NCBI RefSeq assembly: GCF_008000935.1
Contig: NZ_CP042831.1
Span: 682,001-746,000 of the forward strand
Direction: 5' to 3'
From: Flavobacterium alkalisoli
Lineage (GTDB): Bacteria; Bacteroidota; Bacteroidia; Flavobacteriales; Flavobacteriaceae
DNA length: 64,000 bases
The notes beneath the pieces are model-generated. The model was not told where the DNA came from. It worked only from the letters and a program-made list of their open reading frames with translations, and made no database searches. The position numbers were made by a program, and so were the translations under genes. This document shows, in pieces, positions 35,955 to 46,500 of this stretch (within the stretch, counting starts at the first letter, position 1; each line of letters opens with the position of its first letter).

Positions 35955-37364
35955 ATGAAGTCAAGGTTTATTAACTATTTCGTGTTTACTGCTGTCTCTT
36001 TAACTGCTATTTTACTAGCGGTAAATTATGTGACATCTGCAATTCCCGAAATCGTATTAGAAATATTTAAGTGGTTGTCGGTTTTAGGACTAACATTCTT
36101 TGCCATAAAAAAGCGTTCCCTAACAACATGGATACTGGTTTGTCTTGTTATAGGTGCTTCAATAGGGCATCAATGGCCTGAAGTAGGTCAAAACCTTCAG
36201 GTACTGAGCAAAATATTCCTTAAACTTATTAAAACCATAGTTGGCCCATTAATTTTTGCCACTCTTGTATATGGTATTGCCGGGCACAGTAACATTAAAC
36301 AGGTAGGCCGTATGGGCTGGAAATCACTCCTGTATTTTGAAATAGTTACTACATTGGCATTATTTATAGGCCTTGTAGCCATAAACCTTACTAAAGCCGG
36401 AGAAGGTATAGATCAGCCTGCGGCTATGCACGAAACCCTAAAAGCAGCAGAACCTCAAACATGGCAACAGATAATCCTTCATATTTTTCCTGAAAACATT
36501 GCCAAATCAATGGCAGAAGGAGAAGTACTGCAAATAGTGGTTTTCAGCGTTATTTTTGGTATAGCCCTTATTATGGTTCCGGAAAAGAAACGTAAAGTAA
36601 TGGTAGACTTTACCCAGAGCCTTAGTGAGGTAATGTTTAAGTTTACCAATATAGTAATGTACTTTGCTCCTATTGGTGTAGGTGCTGCCATGGCATATAC
36701 TGTAGGGCATATGGGACTTAGTGTTCTGGTTCCGTTACTAAAACTATTGCTAACCTTATATGGTGCCCTTTTGGTTTTTGTATTGGTCGTATTCTTACCA
36801 ATAGCACTTATCATAAAACTACCTATACGCACTTTTATTAAGGCTATAGGCGAACCGGTTTCTATTGCGTTTGCTACAACCAGCTCAGAAGCTGCTTTAC
36901 CCCGCGCTATGGAAGCTATGGAAAGTATAGGCGTGCCAAGAAAAATCGTCTCGTTTGTTATGCCTATGGGTTACAGCTTTAACCTTGACGGAACTACGTT
37001 ATACTTATCATTAGCCAGTATATTTGTGGCACAGGCTGCTGGTATAGACCTTAGCCTTGGCCAACAGTTAATAATGGTGTTTACCCTTATGGTAACCAGT
37101 AAAGGAGTTGCCGGTATACCAAGAGCCTCCCTTGTAATACTTATGGGTACGGCGGCATCGTTTAACCTGCCTGTATGGCCTATATTTATAATATTAGGTA
37201 TCGACGAGCTTATGGATATGGCACGTACATCCATTAATGTGGTAGGTAACTGTCTGGCTTCGGCAGTTATTGCCAAATGGGAAGGCGAGTTTGATCCGTC
37301 ACTTGAGGCTCAAAAAGTATTTGAGACCGAACTGTATGAAACACATCCGGAAGAAAATAAATAA
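35955..37364 (+). CDS. Dicarboxylate/amino acid:cation symporter (DAACS family)
   Basis: 469 residues with about ten membrane segments. The substrate-binding landmarks are the serine-rich loop AFATTSSEAALPRAMEAM and MPMGYSFNLDGTTLYLSLAS (the NMDGT-type motif), followed by KGVAGIPRASLVILMGTAA and GIDELMDMARTSINVVGN. These place it with GltP/DctA transporters, which take up glutamate, aspartate or C4-dicarboxylates with protons or sodium. There are two extra hydrophobic segments at the N-terminus before the usual start. Substrate choice cannot be settled from sequence. A terminator follows. Confidence 0.92.
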   Translation: MKSRFINYFVFTAVSLTAILLAVNYVTSAIPEIVLEIFKWLSVLGLTFFAIKKRSLTTWILVCLVIGASIGHQWPEVGQNLQVLSKIFLKLIKTIVGPLIFATLVYGIAGHSNIKQVGRMGWKSLLYFEIVTTLALFIGLVAINLTKAGEGIDQPAAMHETLKAAEPQTWQQIILHIFPENIAKSMAEGEVLQIVVFSVIFGIALIMVPEKKRKVMVDFTQSLSEVMFKFTNIVMYFAPIGVGAAMAYTVGHMGLSVLVPLLKLLLTLYGALLVFVLVVFLPIALIIKLPIRTFIKAIGEPVSIAFATTSSEAALPRAMEAMESIGVPRKIVSFVMPMGYSFNLDGTTLYLSLASIFVAQAAGIDLSLGQQLIMVFTLMVTSKGVAGIPRASLVILMGTAASFNLPVWPIFIILGIDELMDMARTSINVVGNCLASAVIAKWEGEFDPSLEAQKVFETELYETHPEENK

Positions 37365-37369
37365 TTATA

Positions 37370-37395
37370 AGCCGCTTAATAAGCGGCTTTTTTAT
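37370..37395 (+). terminator. Terminator of the symporter gene
   Basis: Perfect stem AGCCGCTT (37370-37377) / AAGCGGCT (37381-37388) with a 3-base loop, followed by a T-run. Confidence 0.9.
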
Positions 37396-37467
37396 TACCA
37401 TTAATTATACTGTAATAATAATTTACGGAATATGATTTTTATCATAAAATAGGCAATACCAGCAACT

Positions 37468-37475
37468 TAAATTTG
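37468..37475 (+). promoter_or_regulatory. -7 element upstream of the 95-residue membrane protein
   Basis: TAAATTTG matches TAnnTTTG, 26 bp before the ATG at 37502. No -33 box was found. Confidence 0.45.
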
Positions 37476-37501
37476 TACTATAAATTTAAAACATTACCGG
37501 T

Positions 37502-37789
37502 ATGAGTACTTATGATAAATATTTAAACAGCTACACAAAAGGATTTATGGGCTTTAACACTATCGCAATTTTAGGACAAAGTTGTTTGGGTGGTATCGCA
37601 GCCATGTTTGTATTACAAAACGGAACCTCTATAGCACAAATGGTACAATTGTTTTTAATAACAATTTTCTGTTCAGGATTTAACGGTGCCGTACTGGCAC
37701 AAATGAAACCAAAAGTAGTATTCAATTTCTTAATAGCAACAGTTGCGCTTAACCTAACATTAGCACTTTTAAACATCTTCGTGATTTAA
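37502..37789 (+). CDS. Small membrane protein, unknown function
   Basis: 95 residues with three hydrophobic segments (about 16-38, 44-63 and 72-95) and a short polar N-terminus MSTYDKYLNSYTKGF. No family is recognised. It has its own -7 element and is followed by a terminator, so it forms a unit by itself. The helices are rich in Gly, Ala and Phe, typical of a compact integral membrane protein. Confidence 0.65.
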   Translation: MSTYDKYLNSYTKGFMGFNTIAILGQSCLGGIAAMFVLQNGTSIAQMVQLFLITIFCSGFNGAVLAQMKPKVVFNFLIATVALNLTLALLNIFVI

Positions 37790-37837
37790 ACAGACGCTAT
37801 AATGATTATCTGACCCAATCGCGTTTGCTTATCTATT

Positions 37838-37874
37838 CAGCAGCTTTTATTAAGGTAAAGGCTGCTGTTTTATT
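37838..37874. terminator. Terminator between convergent genes (37789 and 37873)
   Basis: Stem CAGCAGCTTTTA (37838-37849) / TAAAGGCTGCTG (37856-37867), 12 bp with one G-U pair, followed by TTTTATT on the plus strand. Confidence 0.75.
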
Positions 37875-38337
37875 ATACCCTGCTTTGTGACTCATGATAT
37901 ACCGGAAAATTGCAAGAGTTTGCTATAAAACACATTTCATTGGCTTTTTTATGAAGCTCATCTGCCTTTTCCTTCATACTCTCATCTTCAACAACTACAC
38001 TGGGCCTTAATATCACTTTTGTAAACCTGCCTGAGCCATTTGCAGTTTCTTCCATTTCCCCATAGGCCTCATCTGTATAACTCACAACTATAACTCCGGC
38101 TTCAGAACACAAATGCAGGTACCAAAGCATGTGGCAGGAAGATAGCGAAGCCAAAAGCATCTCTTCAGGGTTATACCTTGAACTATCTCCCCTAAATGCA
38201 GGATCTGACGAACCTTTAATAACAGATTTCCCTTTTGCAGAGATATCATAATCACGGGTATAGGACGCATAATTTTTAGTTCCGTTTCCTGTATTCCCTG
38301 TCCATTCCAGTCGGGTATTGTAGTGATGTGCTTTCAT
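37873..38337 (-). CDS. OsmC-family peroxiredoxin-like protein
   Basis: 154 residues. The two redox cysteines of the OsmC/Ohr fold are present in LASLSSCHMLWYLHLC and in CFIANSCNFPVYHES. The N-terminal strand region (ARLEW-like TRLEWTGNTGNG) and SDPAFRGDSSRYNPEEMLLA are typical of the OsmC branch. Such cytoplasmic proteins reduce organic hydroperoxides. It is divergent from a DinB-like gene, with a shared 95-bp control region that contains an 11-bp palindrome. Confidence 0.9.
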   Translation of the reverse strand: MKAHHYNTRLEWTGNTGNGTKNYASYTRDYDISAKGKSVIKGSSDPAFRGDSSRYNPEEMLLASLSSCHMLWYLHLCSEAGVIVVSYTDEAYGEMEETANGSGRFTKVILRPSVVVEDESMKEKADELHKKANEMCFIANSCNFPVYHESQSRV

Positions 38338-38381
38338 ATCCTAAAATTAATTTATTTTTTTTATTTCACTACTGACATAGG

Positions 38382-38392
38382 GTTGTCACAAC
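38382..38392. promoter_or_regulatory. Palindromic site between osmC-like and DinB-like genes
   Basis: GTTGTCACAAC is a perfect 11-bp palindrome located in the -33 region of the plus-strand promoter and upstream of the minus-strand one. The plus-strand -7 element TAACTTTG is at 38400-38407, and a near-match TAATTTTA for the minus strand is at 38342-38349. A shared regulator binding here is inference. Confidence 0.4.
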
Positions 38393-38432
38393 GTCAAAAT
38401 AACTTTGCTTCATAATATAAAAATCATCAGTT

Positions 38433-38930
38433 ATGACAACGACAACCAATTCTGTAATTACATCACAGCAGTTCTTAGAACACTGGAAAGGACACCGTGC
38501 ACTTACACGTAAAATCATAGAAGCTTTCCCTGAAAAAGACCTTTTTGAATTCTCTGTTGGAGGCATGAGGACTTTTGCCGAACTGGCAATGGAAGTAGTA
38601 AGCATTGCTTTCTATGGTGTGGAAGGCCTTACTACCGGACAATGGAGACACATTGAAAAACTGCCCTACTTTACCGGAGAAAAAAACATAAGCACCAAAC
38701 AGGAACTTTTGGAATTTTGGGACGAAACCACAGCTTACATTGAGCAGGAAAGGGAAAAATTGCTAAACCTGGACTTTAGCCAACATATAAAGTCTTTCGA
38801 AATGTATGAAAATACCATTTGCTCTTCCATGCTTTACTGGATAGACAACGAGGTACACCACAGGGGCCAGGGGTATGTATACCTTAGGGCTTTAGGCATT
38901 ACCCCTCCGTTTTTCTGGGATCGTTTTTAA
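38433..38930 (+). CDS. DinB-family protein
   Basis: 165 residues of four-helix-bundle DinB type. The metal-binding histidines expected for the family are seen in LEHWKGHRALT (early His) and in the C-terminal motif DNEVHHRGQGYVYLRALGI, followed by TPPFFWDRF. DinB-like proteins may be thiol-dependent metalloenzymes; the substrate is unknown here. The divergent arrangement with an OsmC gene suggests a stress-related role, which is inference. Confidence 0.85.
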   Translation: MTTTTNSVITSQQFLEHWKGHRALTRKIIEAFPEKDLFEFSVGGMRTFAELAMEVVSIAFYGVEGLTTGQWRHIEKLPYFTGEKNISTKQELLEFWDETTAYIEQEREKLLNLDFSQHIKSFEMYENTICSSMLYWIDNEVHHRGQGYVYLRALGITPPFFWDRF

Positions 38931-38969
38931 TACACGGAGTACAATCATCATCAAATCAATCACCAAAGA

Positions 38970-38998
38970 AAAAGGGACGCTATTCTAGTGTCCCTTTT
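38970..38998 (+). terminator. Terminator-like hairpin after the DinB-like gene
   Basis: Stem AAAAGGGAC (38970-38978) / GTCCCTTTT (38990-38998) with an 11-base loop. The T-run is part of the stem, and further T-rich sequence follows. Confidence 0.65.
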
Positions 38999-39108
38999 CA
39001 TTTTAAGGATTAAATGTTCCTTAAAAATTAAGGGTTTTAAAAAATAAATAAGGATTTTTCATTTTTTTTAATTATTTATGCGCTCAACAAACAATAATCT
39101 AAAACAGC

Positions 39109-40161
39109 ATGGGGGGCCTAAAGAAAGTAAATGAAGTAAGACGTACAATAATGCGCGGATTAACACGTAGTATTGGTGCTACTAATCTTGAAAAAGACTT
39201 TAAACTAAAAGAAAGACCCGAGATAAAAAGAATACTTATTATTAGGCCAAACAAAAGGCTTGGCAATCTTTTACTGATCACTCCGCTTTTACAGGAAGTA
39301 AACGAGGCTTTCCCAAATTGTAAGATTGACGTTTTTGTAAGGGGTGGACTTGCTCCTATCCTTTTTGAAAATTATGATAATGTAGACCGCGTTATTAAGT
39401 TGCCGGGCAAACCTTTTAAAGAGCTTATTAAGTACTCGCTTGCCTGGTTATCTCTTAAAAAGAAACGCTATGATATGGTAATAAACGTGGTTAACTCATC
39501 TTCTTCAGGAAGGTTGTCTACCAAATTTGCCACAGCTAAATTCAAGCATTTCGGAGATGTATCAGATAAGATAAAAGAGCTGTATCCGGATAGCAACCAC
39601 ATTGCAAAATACCCTGTATATAACTTCAGGTATTTTTTAAGCAAACTGGGTTATGAAAGAAAAGACAAACCAGTACCTCCGCTAAACCTAAAGCTTACTG
39701 CCGAAGAACTTGTTCAGGGCAAACAGATTGTAAAAGATATCGTTAAGAACGACAAAAAAACAATAGCCATATTTACTTTTGCTACCGGAGATAAATGCTA
39801 CAAGCCGGAATGGTGGAATCCGTTTTACGAAAGATTGCAGGCAGAATATGCTAACGACTACAATATTATAGAAATACTGCCTGTTGAAAATGTTTCGCAA
39901 ATAGACTTTAAGGCTCCTACTTATTACAGTAAGGAAATTCGTGAGATAGGTAGTGTTATGGCAGCCTGTGAAGTGTTTATTGGTGCCGATAGCGGTATGA
40001 TGCACCTTGCAGCGGCATCACTGGTTCCTACTATTGGGTTGTTCTCTTGTACAGTTCCTGCAACATATGGACCTTACAACAAGGGAAGCGAATCTATAGA
40101 AACCAACAAAACAGATATGAACGACTGGATTGAAAGTATAAATAAAGCTTTAAAAGTATAA
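39109..40161 (+). CDS. Glycosyltransferase family 9 (heptosyltransferase-like)
   Basis: 350 residues. GT9 features include IKRILIIRPNKRLGNLLLITPLLQEV near residue 40, and the nucleotide-sugar site CEVFIGADSGMMHLAAASLVPTIGLFS near 285-310, then YGPYNKGS. GT9 enzymes move heptose or a related sugar onto the LPS core at the inner face of the inner membrane. The gene stands alone between terminators, so its place in an LPS pathway cannot be inferred from neighbours. Confidence 0.9.
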   Translation: MGGLKKVNEVRRTIMRGLTRSIGATNLEKDFKLKERPEIKRILIIRPNKRLGNLLLITPLLQEVNEAFPNCKIDVFVRGGLAPILFENYDNVDRVIKLPGKPFKELIKYSLAWLSLKKKRYDMVINVVNSSSSGRLSTKFATAKFKHFGDVSDKIKELYPDSNHIAKYPVYNFRYFLSKLGYERKDKPVPPLNLKLTAEELVQGKQIVKDIVKNDKKTIAIFTFATGDKCYKPEWWNPFYERLQAEYANDYNIIEILPVENVSQIDFKAPTYYSKEIREIGSVMAACEVFIGADSGMMHLAAASLVPTIGLFSCTVPATYGPYNKGSESIETNKTDMNDWIESINKALKV

Positions 40162-40164
40162 AAA

Positions 40165-40195
40165 AGCCGCTCGATTGAGCGGCTTTTTATTTTGA
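40165..40195 (+). terminator. Terminator of the GT9 gene
   Basis: Perfect stem AGCCGCTC (40165-40172) / GAGCGGCT (40177-40184) with a GATT loop and a following T-run. Confidence 0.9.
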
Positions 40196-40508
40196 ATTTA
40201 TCCAGTATCTAGAAATAAAAATACATTTACTCAGAAATTTCATCGTTTTAACTTCACAATCAAAATTTCACCTCAATAAATGATGCTATAAATACTTTTT
40301 ATTTGAAGTGTGAAAATAATACAGATAAATTAATAAAAAAGAGCAAAAAAAATATCTTACTACGTTTTTTACAGAAAAAAACCAATAAACATAATTAAAA
40401 AAGTTAAAAACAACAATATCAACAAATTAAAAAAAAGTTTCTATTGTAACATCCCTTATCAAAATTGTGTTTTTTTGATGATTATTTAAAAAATAATTAT
40501 AGGTAGAG
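40196..40508. other. Very AT-rich intergenic region upstream of the giant repeat protein
   Basis: About 310 bp with no coding frame and no strong hairpin. It is dominated by A/T runs, with several A-tracts of 5-7 bases spaced along 40320-40440, which may bend the DNA. It probably holds the upstream control region of the gene at 40544. Confidence 0.4.
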
Positions 40509-40516
40509 TAATTTTG
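40509..40516 (+). promoter_or_regulatory. -7 element of the giant repeat protein gene
   Basis: TAATTTTG, an exact TAnnTTTG match. It overlaps a possible TTG start at 40514, so that start would not be in the transcript; the ATG at 40544 is favoured. A -33 box at standard spacing is not clear. Confidence 0.5.
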
Positions 40517-40543
40517 TTGCAAAATTATTCACTACCACTCATC

Positions 40544-43500
40544 ATGAAAAAAACTATTTTACTTTTTTTCATGTCATTATTTATTGTGTGCGGTTACGCA
40601 CAGGGAATTACTCCGGCTGAAGGATTTGAAGGTGCAACCTTCCCTCCGACAGGCTGGACTAAATACAATAATGGCATAGGAAACTTGCAACAATGGAAGC
40701 AGACAGTAATTGCTGCAAACGACACTTATCCTCCTCACACCGGAGATCATGCAGCCTTTATTGATCGTGAAAACGTGCCGGATGCGGGAGATCCTGCAAA
40801 AGACTGGCTTGTAACACCTTCTTTTGAAATGCCTGTTAACGGGCAGCTGCGTTTTTGGTCAAGCCTTACACTACCGGGTAATCAGGGAACGATTTACAAA
40901 ATACTTATGGCTCCGGCGGGTGCTGATCTTTCAGACCTTGCTTCTTACACCATAGTTTCAACGTATACCGAACCTCTTATTAACCCCACTCAAACAGAGT
41001 ATAACGAGGTTATTTTAAACCTACCGGGAACAACAGGGCAAAACTATCATATCGCTTTCCTTATGGAAGGTGATTTTCAGGATCGCTGGTTAGTAGACGA
41101 CGTAAGCATTGTTGAGCAGTGTTTAGCTCCTACCAACCTTAATGCGGTTAGTACAACGCCTACTTCTGCGAGCTTAAGCTGGGCAGGTGCAGCACTTCAA
41201 TATGAAATTGAGGTTATGCCCGTTTCAGAGGCTCCGGATGGTTCAGGAGATATTGTTAACGGCACTTCAACAACTGTTTCTCCGTTAATACCAACTACTG
41301 CATACAAATTTTATGTAAGATCTGTATGTAGTGAAGGTAATACAAGCGAATGGGCAGGTCCGTTTAACTTTTATACACAGCCTGCAAATGATGATTGTGC
41401 TAATGCGATAGCACTTACTGTTAATACAACAAATATTTGTACAACAAGCACATTTGGTACTGTTGCGGGAGCAACACCTTCTAATGATGGCAGCGATGTT
41501 TGTGCAGGTACCGAAGACGATGATGTATGGTTTACATTTGTGGCTACAGATACGACTCACCTTATCAATCTTAACAACCCTGCAAACGGTTCGACCGATT
41601 TAAACAATATATTGTATAGTGGAACTTGCGGCTCGCTTACACAGGTTAGCTGTAACCTTAATAACAATACTACCGTTACCGGGCTTACAATAGGCGAAAC
41701 TTATACTTTAAGAGTTTACAGTGCTGTAGCTACAAGCCAAAACACAACTTTTGATGTTTGTATTGGCACACCACCTCCACCACCAGCAAATGATGAATGT
41801 GCAGGAGCAACAACCCTAATTGCAAACCCTGACCTTGATTGTGATAACTTTGCAACAGGAACAGTATATTCTGCTACGGCATCGCCTCAGGGCAATACCT
41901 GTTTTGGAAGTGATGATGATGACGTATGGTATCAGTTTGTAGCTACAAATCCAACACATACTATCAACTTAAGCAACATAACCGGAAGTACAACTCTTTT
42001 GTACCATACCGTTTACAGCGGTAACTGTGGTGCTCTAACTCAAATGTATTGCAGCACAGCTACTACCAGCATAACAAGTACATTGACAGTAGGAAACACT
42101 TACTACGTAAGGGTATACTCCTCTGCAACTACCGCACAAACATCTGTTTTTGACATTTGTATAGCTACACCGCCGGGACCTCCGGTTAATGACGAATGTG
42201 CAAATGCTCTTTCAGTTCCCGTAAACCCGGATTTAAACTGTACGCTTTTCACATCTGGAACAGTAGCATGGGCAACACCTTCTCCTGAAAATGCTACCAT
42301 TTGTTCGGGTACAGAAGACGATGATGTATGGTTCTCTTTCATTGCTACAAACCCAACGCACACCATTAACCTTAATAACGTTGAAGGCAGTACTAACGAC
42401 CTTAATCATACTATATATTCAGGAGCTTGCGGCTCGCTTACAAATATTTTATGCAGTAGCCCTAATAACAGTTATATATCAGGATTAACAGTTGGAAATA
42501 CTTATTTCATCAGGGTGTTTACTGCTACCAGTACCGCGTTACAAACCACAACTTTTGATGTTTGTATAGGTACTCCACCAGCCCCTCCGGCTAATGACGA
42601 TTGTGCAAATGCTATAACAGTACCTGTAAACGCTGATTTAAATTGTACAAACTCTGTTCCCGGTACTGTAGAGTGGGCAACACCTTCTCCTCAAAGTGGC
42701 ACAACATGTAATGGTACTGAAGACGATGATGTATGGTACCAGTTTGTGGCTACAAGTGTAGCACACAGGATAAGACTTACTGATATTGCAGGAAGTGCAA
42801 CGCTTCTATACCACACCGTTTACAGTGGAACATCGTGTGGCGATATGACCCTGTTATATTGCTCTAACGGAAGCGATAGTTTTGCAGGTAACCTTACCAT
42901 AGGTAATACATACTTTATTAGAGTTTATACTTCGGCAGACACACCGCAAAACACTACGTTTAATGTATGTGTTAGCACACCTCCACCACCGCCTGTTAAT
43001 GATGAGTGTGCAAATGCAACAGTAGTAACTGTAAATCCTGATTTATCATGTGCTTCGGTTACACCGGGTACAATCAGCTGGGCAACTCCTTCATTAGAGA
43101 GTAACACCTGTAATGGTGTTGACGATGATGATGTATGGTTTGAATTTGTGGCTACAAGCACAATGCACACTATTGATTTTAATGACATTGTGGGAAGCAC
43201 CACCGATTTAGACCATGTTGTATATTCAGGGGATGATTGCGGCAATTTAACCCAGTTATATTGTAGTTCATTCAATAACAGTGTTGCCTCCGGACTAACC
43301 ATAGGACAAACCTACAAAATAAGAGTATACACATGGACAGCTACAGCAATGCAAACAGTAACATTCAATCTTTGTGTGGGTACACCTCCGGGGCCACCTG
43401 CAAACGATGATTGTGCTAATGCAACTGTTGTACCTGTAAATGCAGGCGAAAACTGTGATTTAACTGTACCGGGAACTATAAACTGGTCTACAGCTTCTCC

Positions 43501-46500
43501 CGAACCTAACACTTGTACAGGTACTGCAGATGATGACGTATGGTTTGAATTTGTGGCTACCAGCACAAAGCACAGGGTACAGCTACTTAACCATTCGGGC
43601 GCGCCGTTTTTGTATTACAATATTTATTCAGGTAACACCTGTGGTACGCTTACACAAGTTCAGTGTAATACCAGCTCTGCCTACTCAACTTTCCTGGAAG
43701 GCCTTACAATAGGGCTAACCTATAAACTCAGGGTTTATTCAAGCGTGGCTGTACCATTCCAGTTGGCAACATTTGACGTGTGTATAACCACACCTCCTCC
43801 GGCACCTGCAAATGACGAATGTGCTAATGCAACCGTTATCCCTGTAAATACAGATCAGTTTTGTAATCAGACTGTAGACGGTACAATCTATTCGGCTACT
43901 GCTTCACCGGAAGCCAACTCTTGTACAGGTACCGATGATGATGATGTATGGTTTGAGTTTACCGCCATAAGCACTAAACACAAAATCGACCTTCTGAACA
44001 TTACTAATGGAACAACTTCATTATACTATGCGATTTATGAAGGTACAGTATGCGGAAGCTTAACACAAATAACCTGCGGTACATCCAACACCACTTTTGT
44101 AGATAACCTAACTATTGGATCAACATATAAGATAAGGGTATATTCATTTACATCTACTGTAAATCAAACTTCTGATTTTGAAATCTGTGTAAGTACTCCT
44201 CCGGGTATTCCGGCAAATGACGAATGTGCTAATGCAACATTACTTACCGCAAATACAGGAATTGAGTGTATTGAATTTGGTTCAGGAACGATTTACTCTG
44301 CTACAGGGTCTCCACAAGCAACTACATGTGGGGGTACTGCCGATGACGACGTTTGGTTTGAGTTTGTTGCTACGAGTACTTCTCATTATATAAACATTTC
44401 TAATACCAGCACTTCATCATCAGATTTATACCATGTGATTTATGAAGGAGATGACTGCGGTAATTTGACAGAAATGTACTGTAGCGACCCTAACAGTAGT
44501 ACAAGTGACGATTTTGTAATAGGGAATACCTATAAAGTAAGGGTATATTCAAAAACTGCTGTACCTAACCAAACGGATTCTTTTGATATTTGTATCGGCA
44601 CAAGAAATGTATCGATTAATGTAGATGAAACCACATTTACTGCCGAAGAATTGGTGCAAAATGTACTGTTCAGTTCTCCTTGTGCAGTTATTACAAATGT
44701 GAGCACTATAACTGGAACCGATTTTAATCAGCCAAACGGTATAGGTTATTTTAATGCCCCAACAGGGTCTGTTTTCCCTTTCCAGGATGGTGTTATTTTA
44801 GCAACTACAAGTATACAACAGGCAACAACACCTCCGGGAATTGCAGGCGTACAAACTACAGCATGGCTGGGAGATGCCGACCTTGAAGCTATTATTGCTG
44901 AGGGTGGCAATACACAGCCTACCTATAACGCAACCATACTGGAATTCGACTTTTTAGCTTATACAAATGAGTTTACTTTTGATTTCCTTTTTGCTTCAGA
45001 TGAATATGGTCCATTCCAGTGTCGTTTCTCAGATGCATTTGCATTTATACTAACAGATTCTGAAGGTAACAGCCAGAACCTTGCGGTAATACCGAGCACA
45101 ACAATACCTGTTTCGGTAGTTACCATTAGGGACGATGCCTATAATGCAACCTGTGATAGCCAAAATGAACAATATTTCGATCAGTATAACCCTAATAACC
45201 CTTATGCAGCCGCTATAGGCTTTAGCGGGCAAACAGTACCGTTTACTGCTATTGGACAGGTTGTACCGGGACAGCAATACCATATTAAGTTTGTAATTGC
45301 TGATTATAACGACGCACTACTTAACTCTGCCGTATTCCTTGGTGGAGGTAGCTTTGATGTAGGCGGAGTCGATTTAGGTGAAGACTTAACAGTTGCAGGC
45401 GGTAATGCTGTTTGTGATATGCAGGCAGTAACACTAAGCGTTGATTTTGATGATCCGTCACAATTTGAGTTTGAGTGGTTATACGACAGTACCCCTGAAG
45501 AAGGAGACGATACCACACTTCCTGTTGTAATACCAAACGAAACCGAAGCTACACTTGAGGCTACACAGCCGGGAAGATATTTTGTAAGGGCTACTTACGA
45601 AAGTTCTTCATGTTCTTTAGAAGGAAGCAAACTTGTTGAATTCTACACTCCTGTGGCAGAAACTGTAGGTGCTCCTGTAGACCTTACAGAATGTAATGCC
45701 AGTGGGTTTGCAACATTTGATTTTACTTCTAATACCGATCTTATCATTGCCGGTGTGGCAGAAGGTTATAATGCTGCCGACTTTGTGATTTCTTATCACG
45801 AATCTGAAACAGATGCTCAGGGTAATTTAAACCCTATAGGGCCAGAATATGAGAATACAGTTGCAGAGTTACAGCCTATTTATGTAAGGGTAGAATACAC
45901 ACCAACAGGCTGTGTAGCCATCCTTAACTTTAATCTTATCATTCAGGATCTTACTCCTGACTTTGATATGGGAGGTAATCAAAACATCTGCGAAGGTACT
46001 ACCGATGCAACTATCAGTCTTGTGGCTAACAACTACAATCCTGAATCACCTGATGTTACTTATGCATGGACTTACAATGATAATGCATTACCTGACACCG
46101 GAAGCAGCATCACAATAACAGGAGAAGGTGTTTATGAGGTTACGGTTAACAACTCAGGTTGTGAAGCTACACAGTCGGTATTTGTAACGGTTACCCCTCT
46201 GCCAATTGCTGATGTAATGGAAGATGTTACTTCATGCGACAGCTATATACTACCTGTACTTAGCGACAACAATACTTATTATACAGGCACAAACGCAACA
46301 GGCGATATGCTTGCTGCCGGTACTGAGATAACAACAGATCAGACAATCTACATCTTTACCCAAACTCCGGGAACAGAATGTTCTGACGAAAGCAGTTTTA
46401 TGGTAACTGTGTTTGCTACCCCGGTTATTAGTATTACCAGTGGCTGTGAAGGCGGAGTTTATACCCTTGAGGTTTCTCTTGATGATAATTATACTGAAGA

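Noticed and set aside
40514..40543. TTG start of the giant repeat protein
   Set aside because: It overlaps the -7 element TAATTTTG, and the signal peptide begins at the ATG at 40544.
41384..44605. Repeats considered as a CRISPR-like or phase-variable array
   Set aside because: The units are about 402 bp, coding, in frame and well diverged. They are protein domain repeats.
41285..45799. Several open frames opposite or in other frames of the giant repeat protein
   Set aside because: They recur with the repeat period and reflect the biased Thr/Asn/Asp codons of the repeats.
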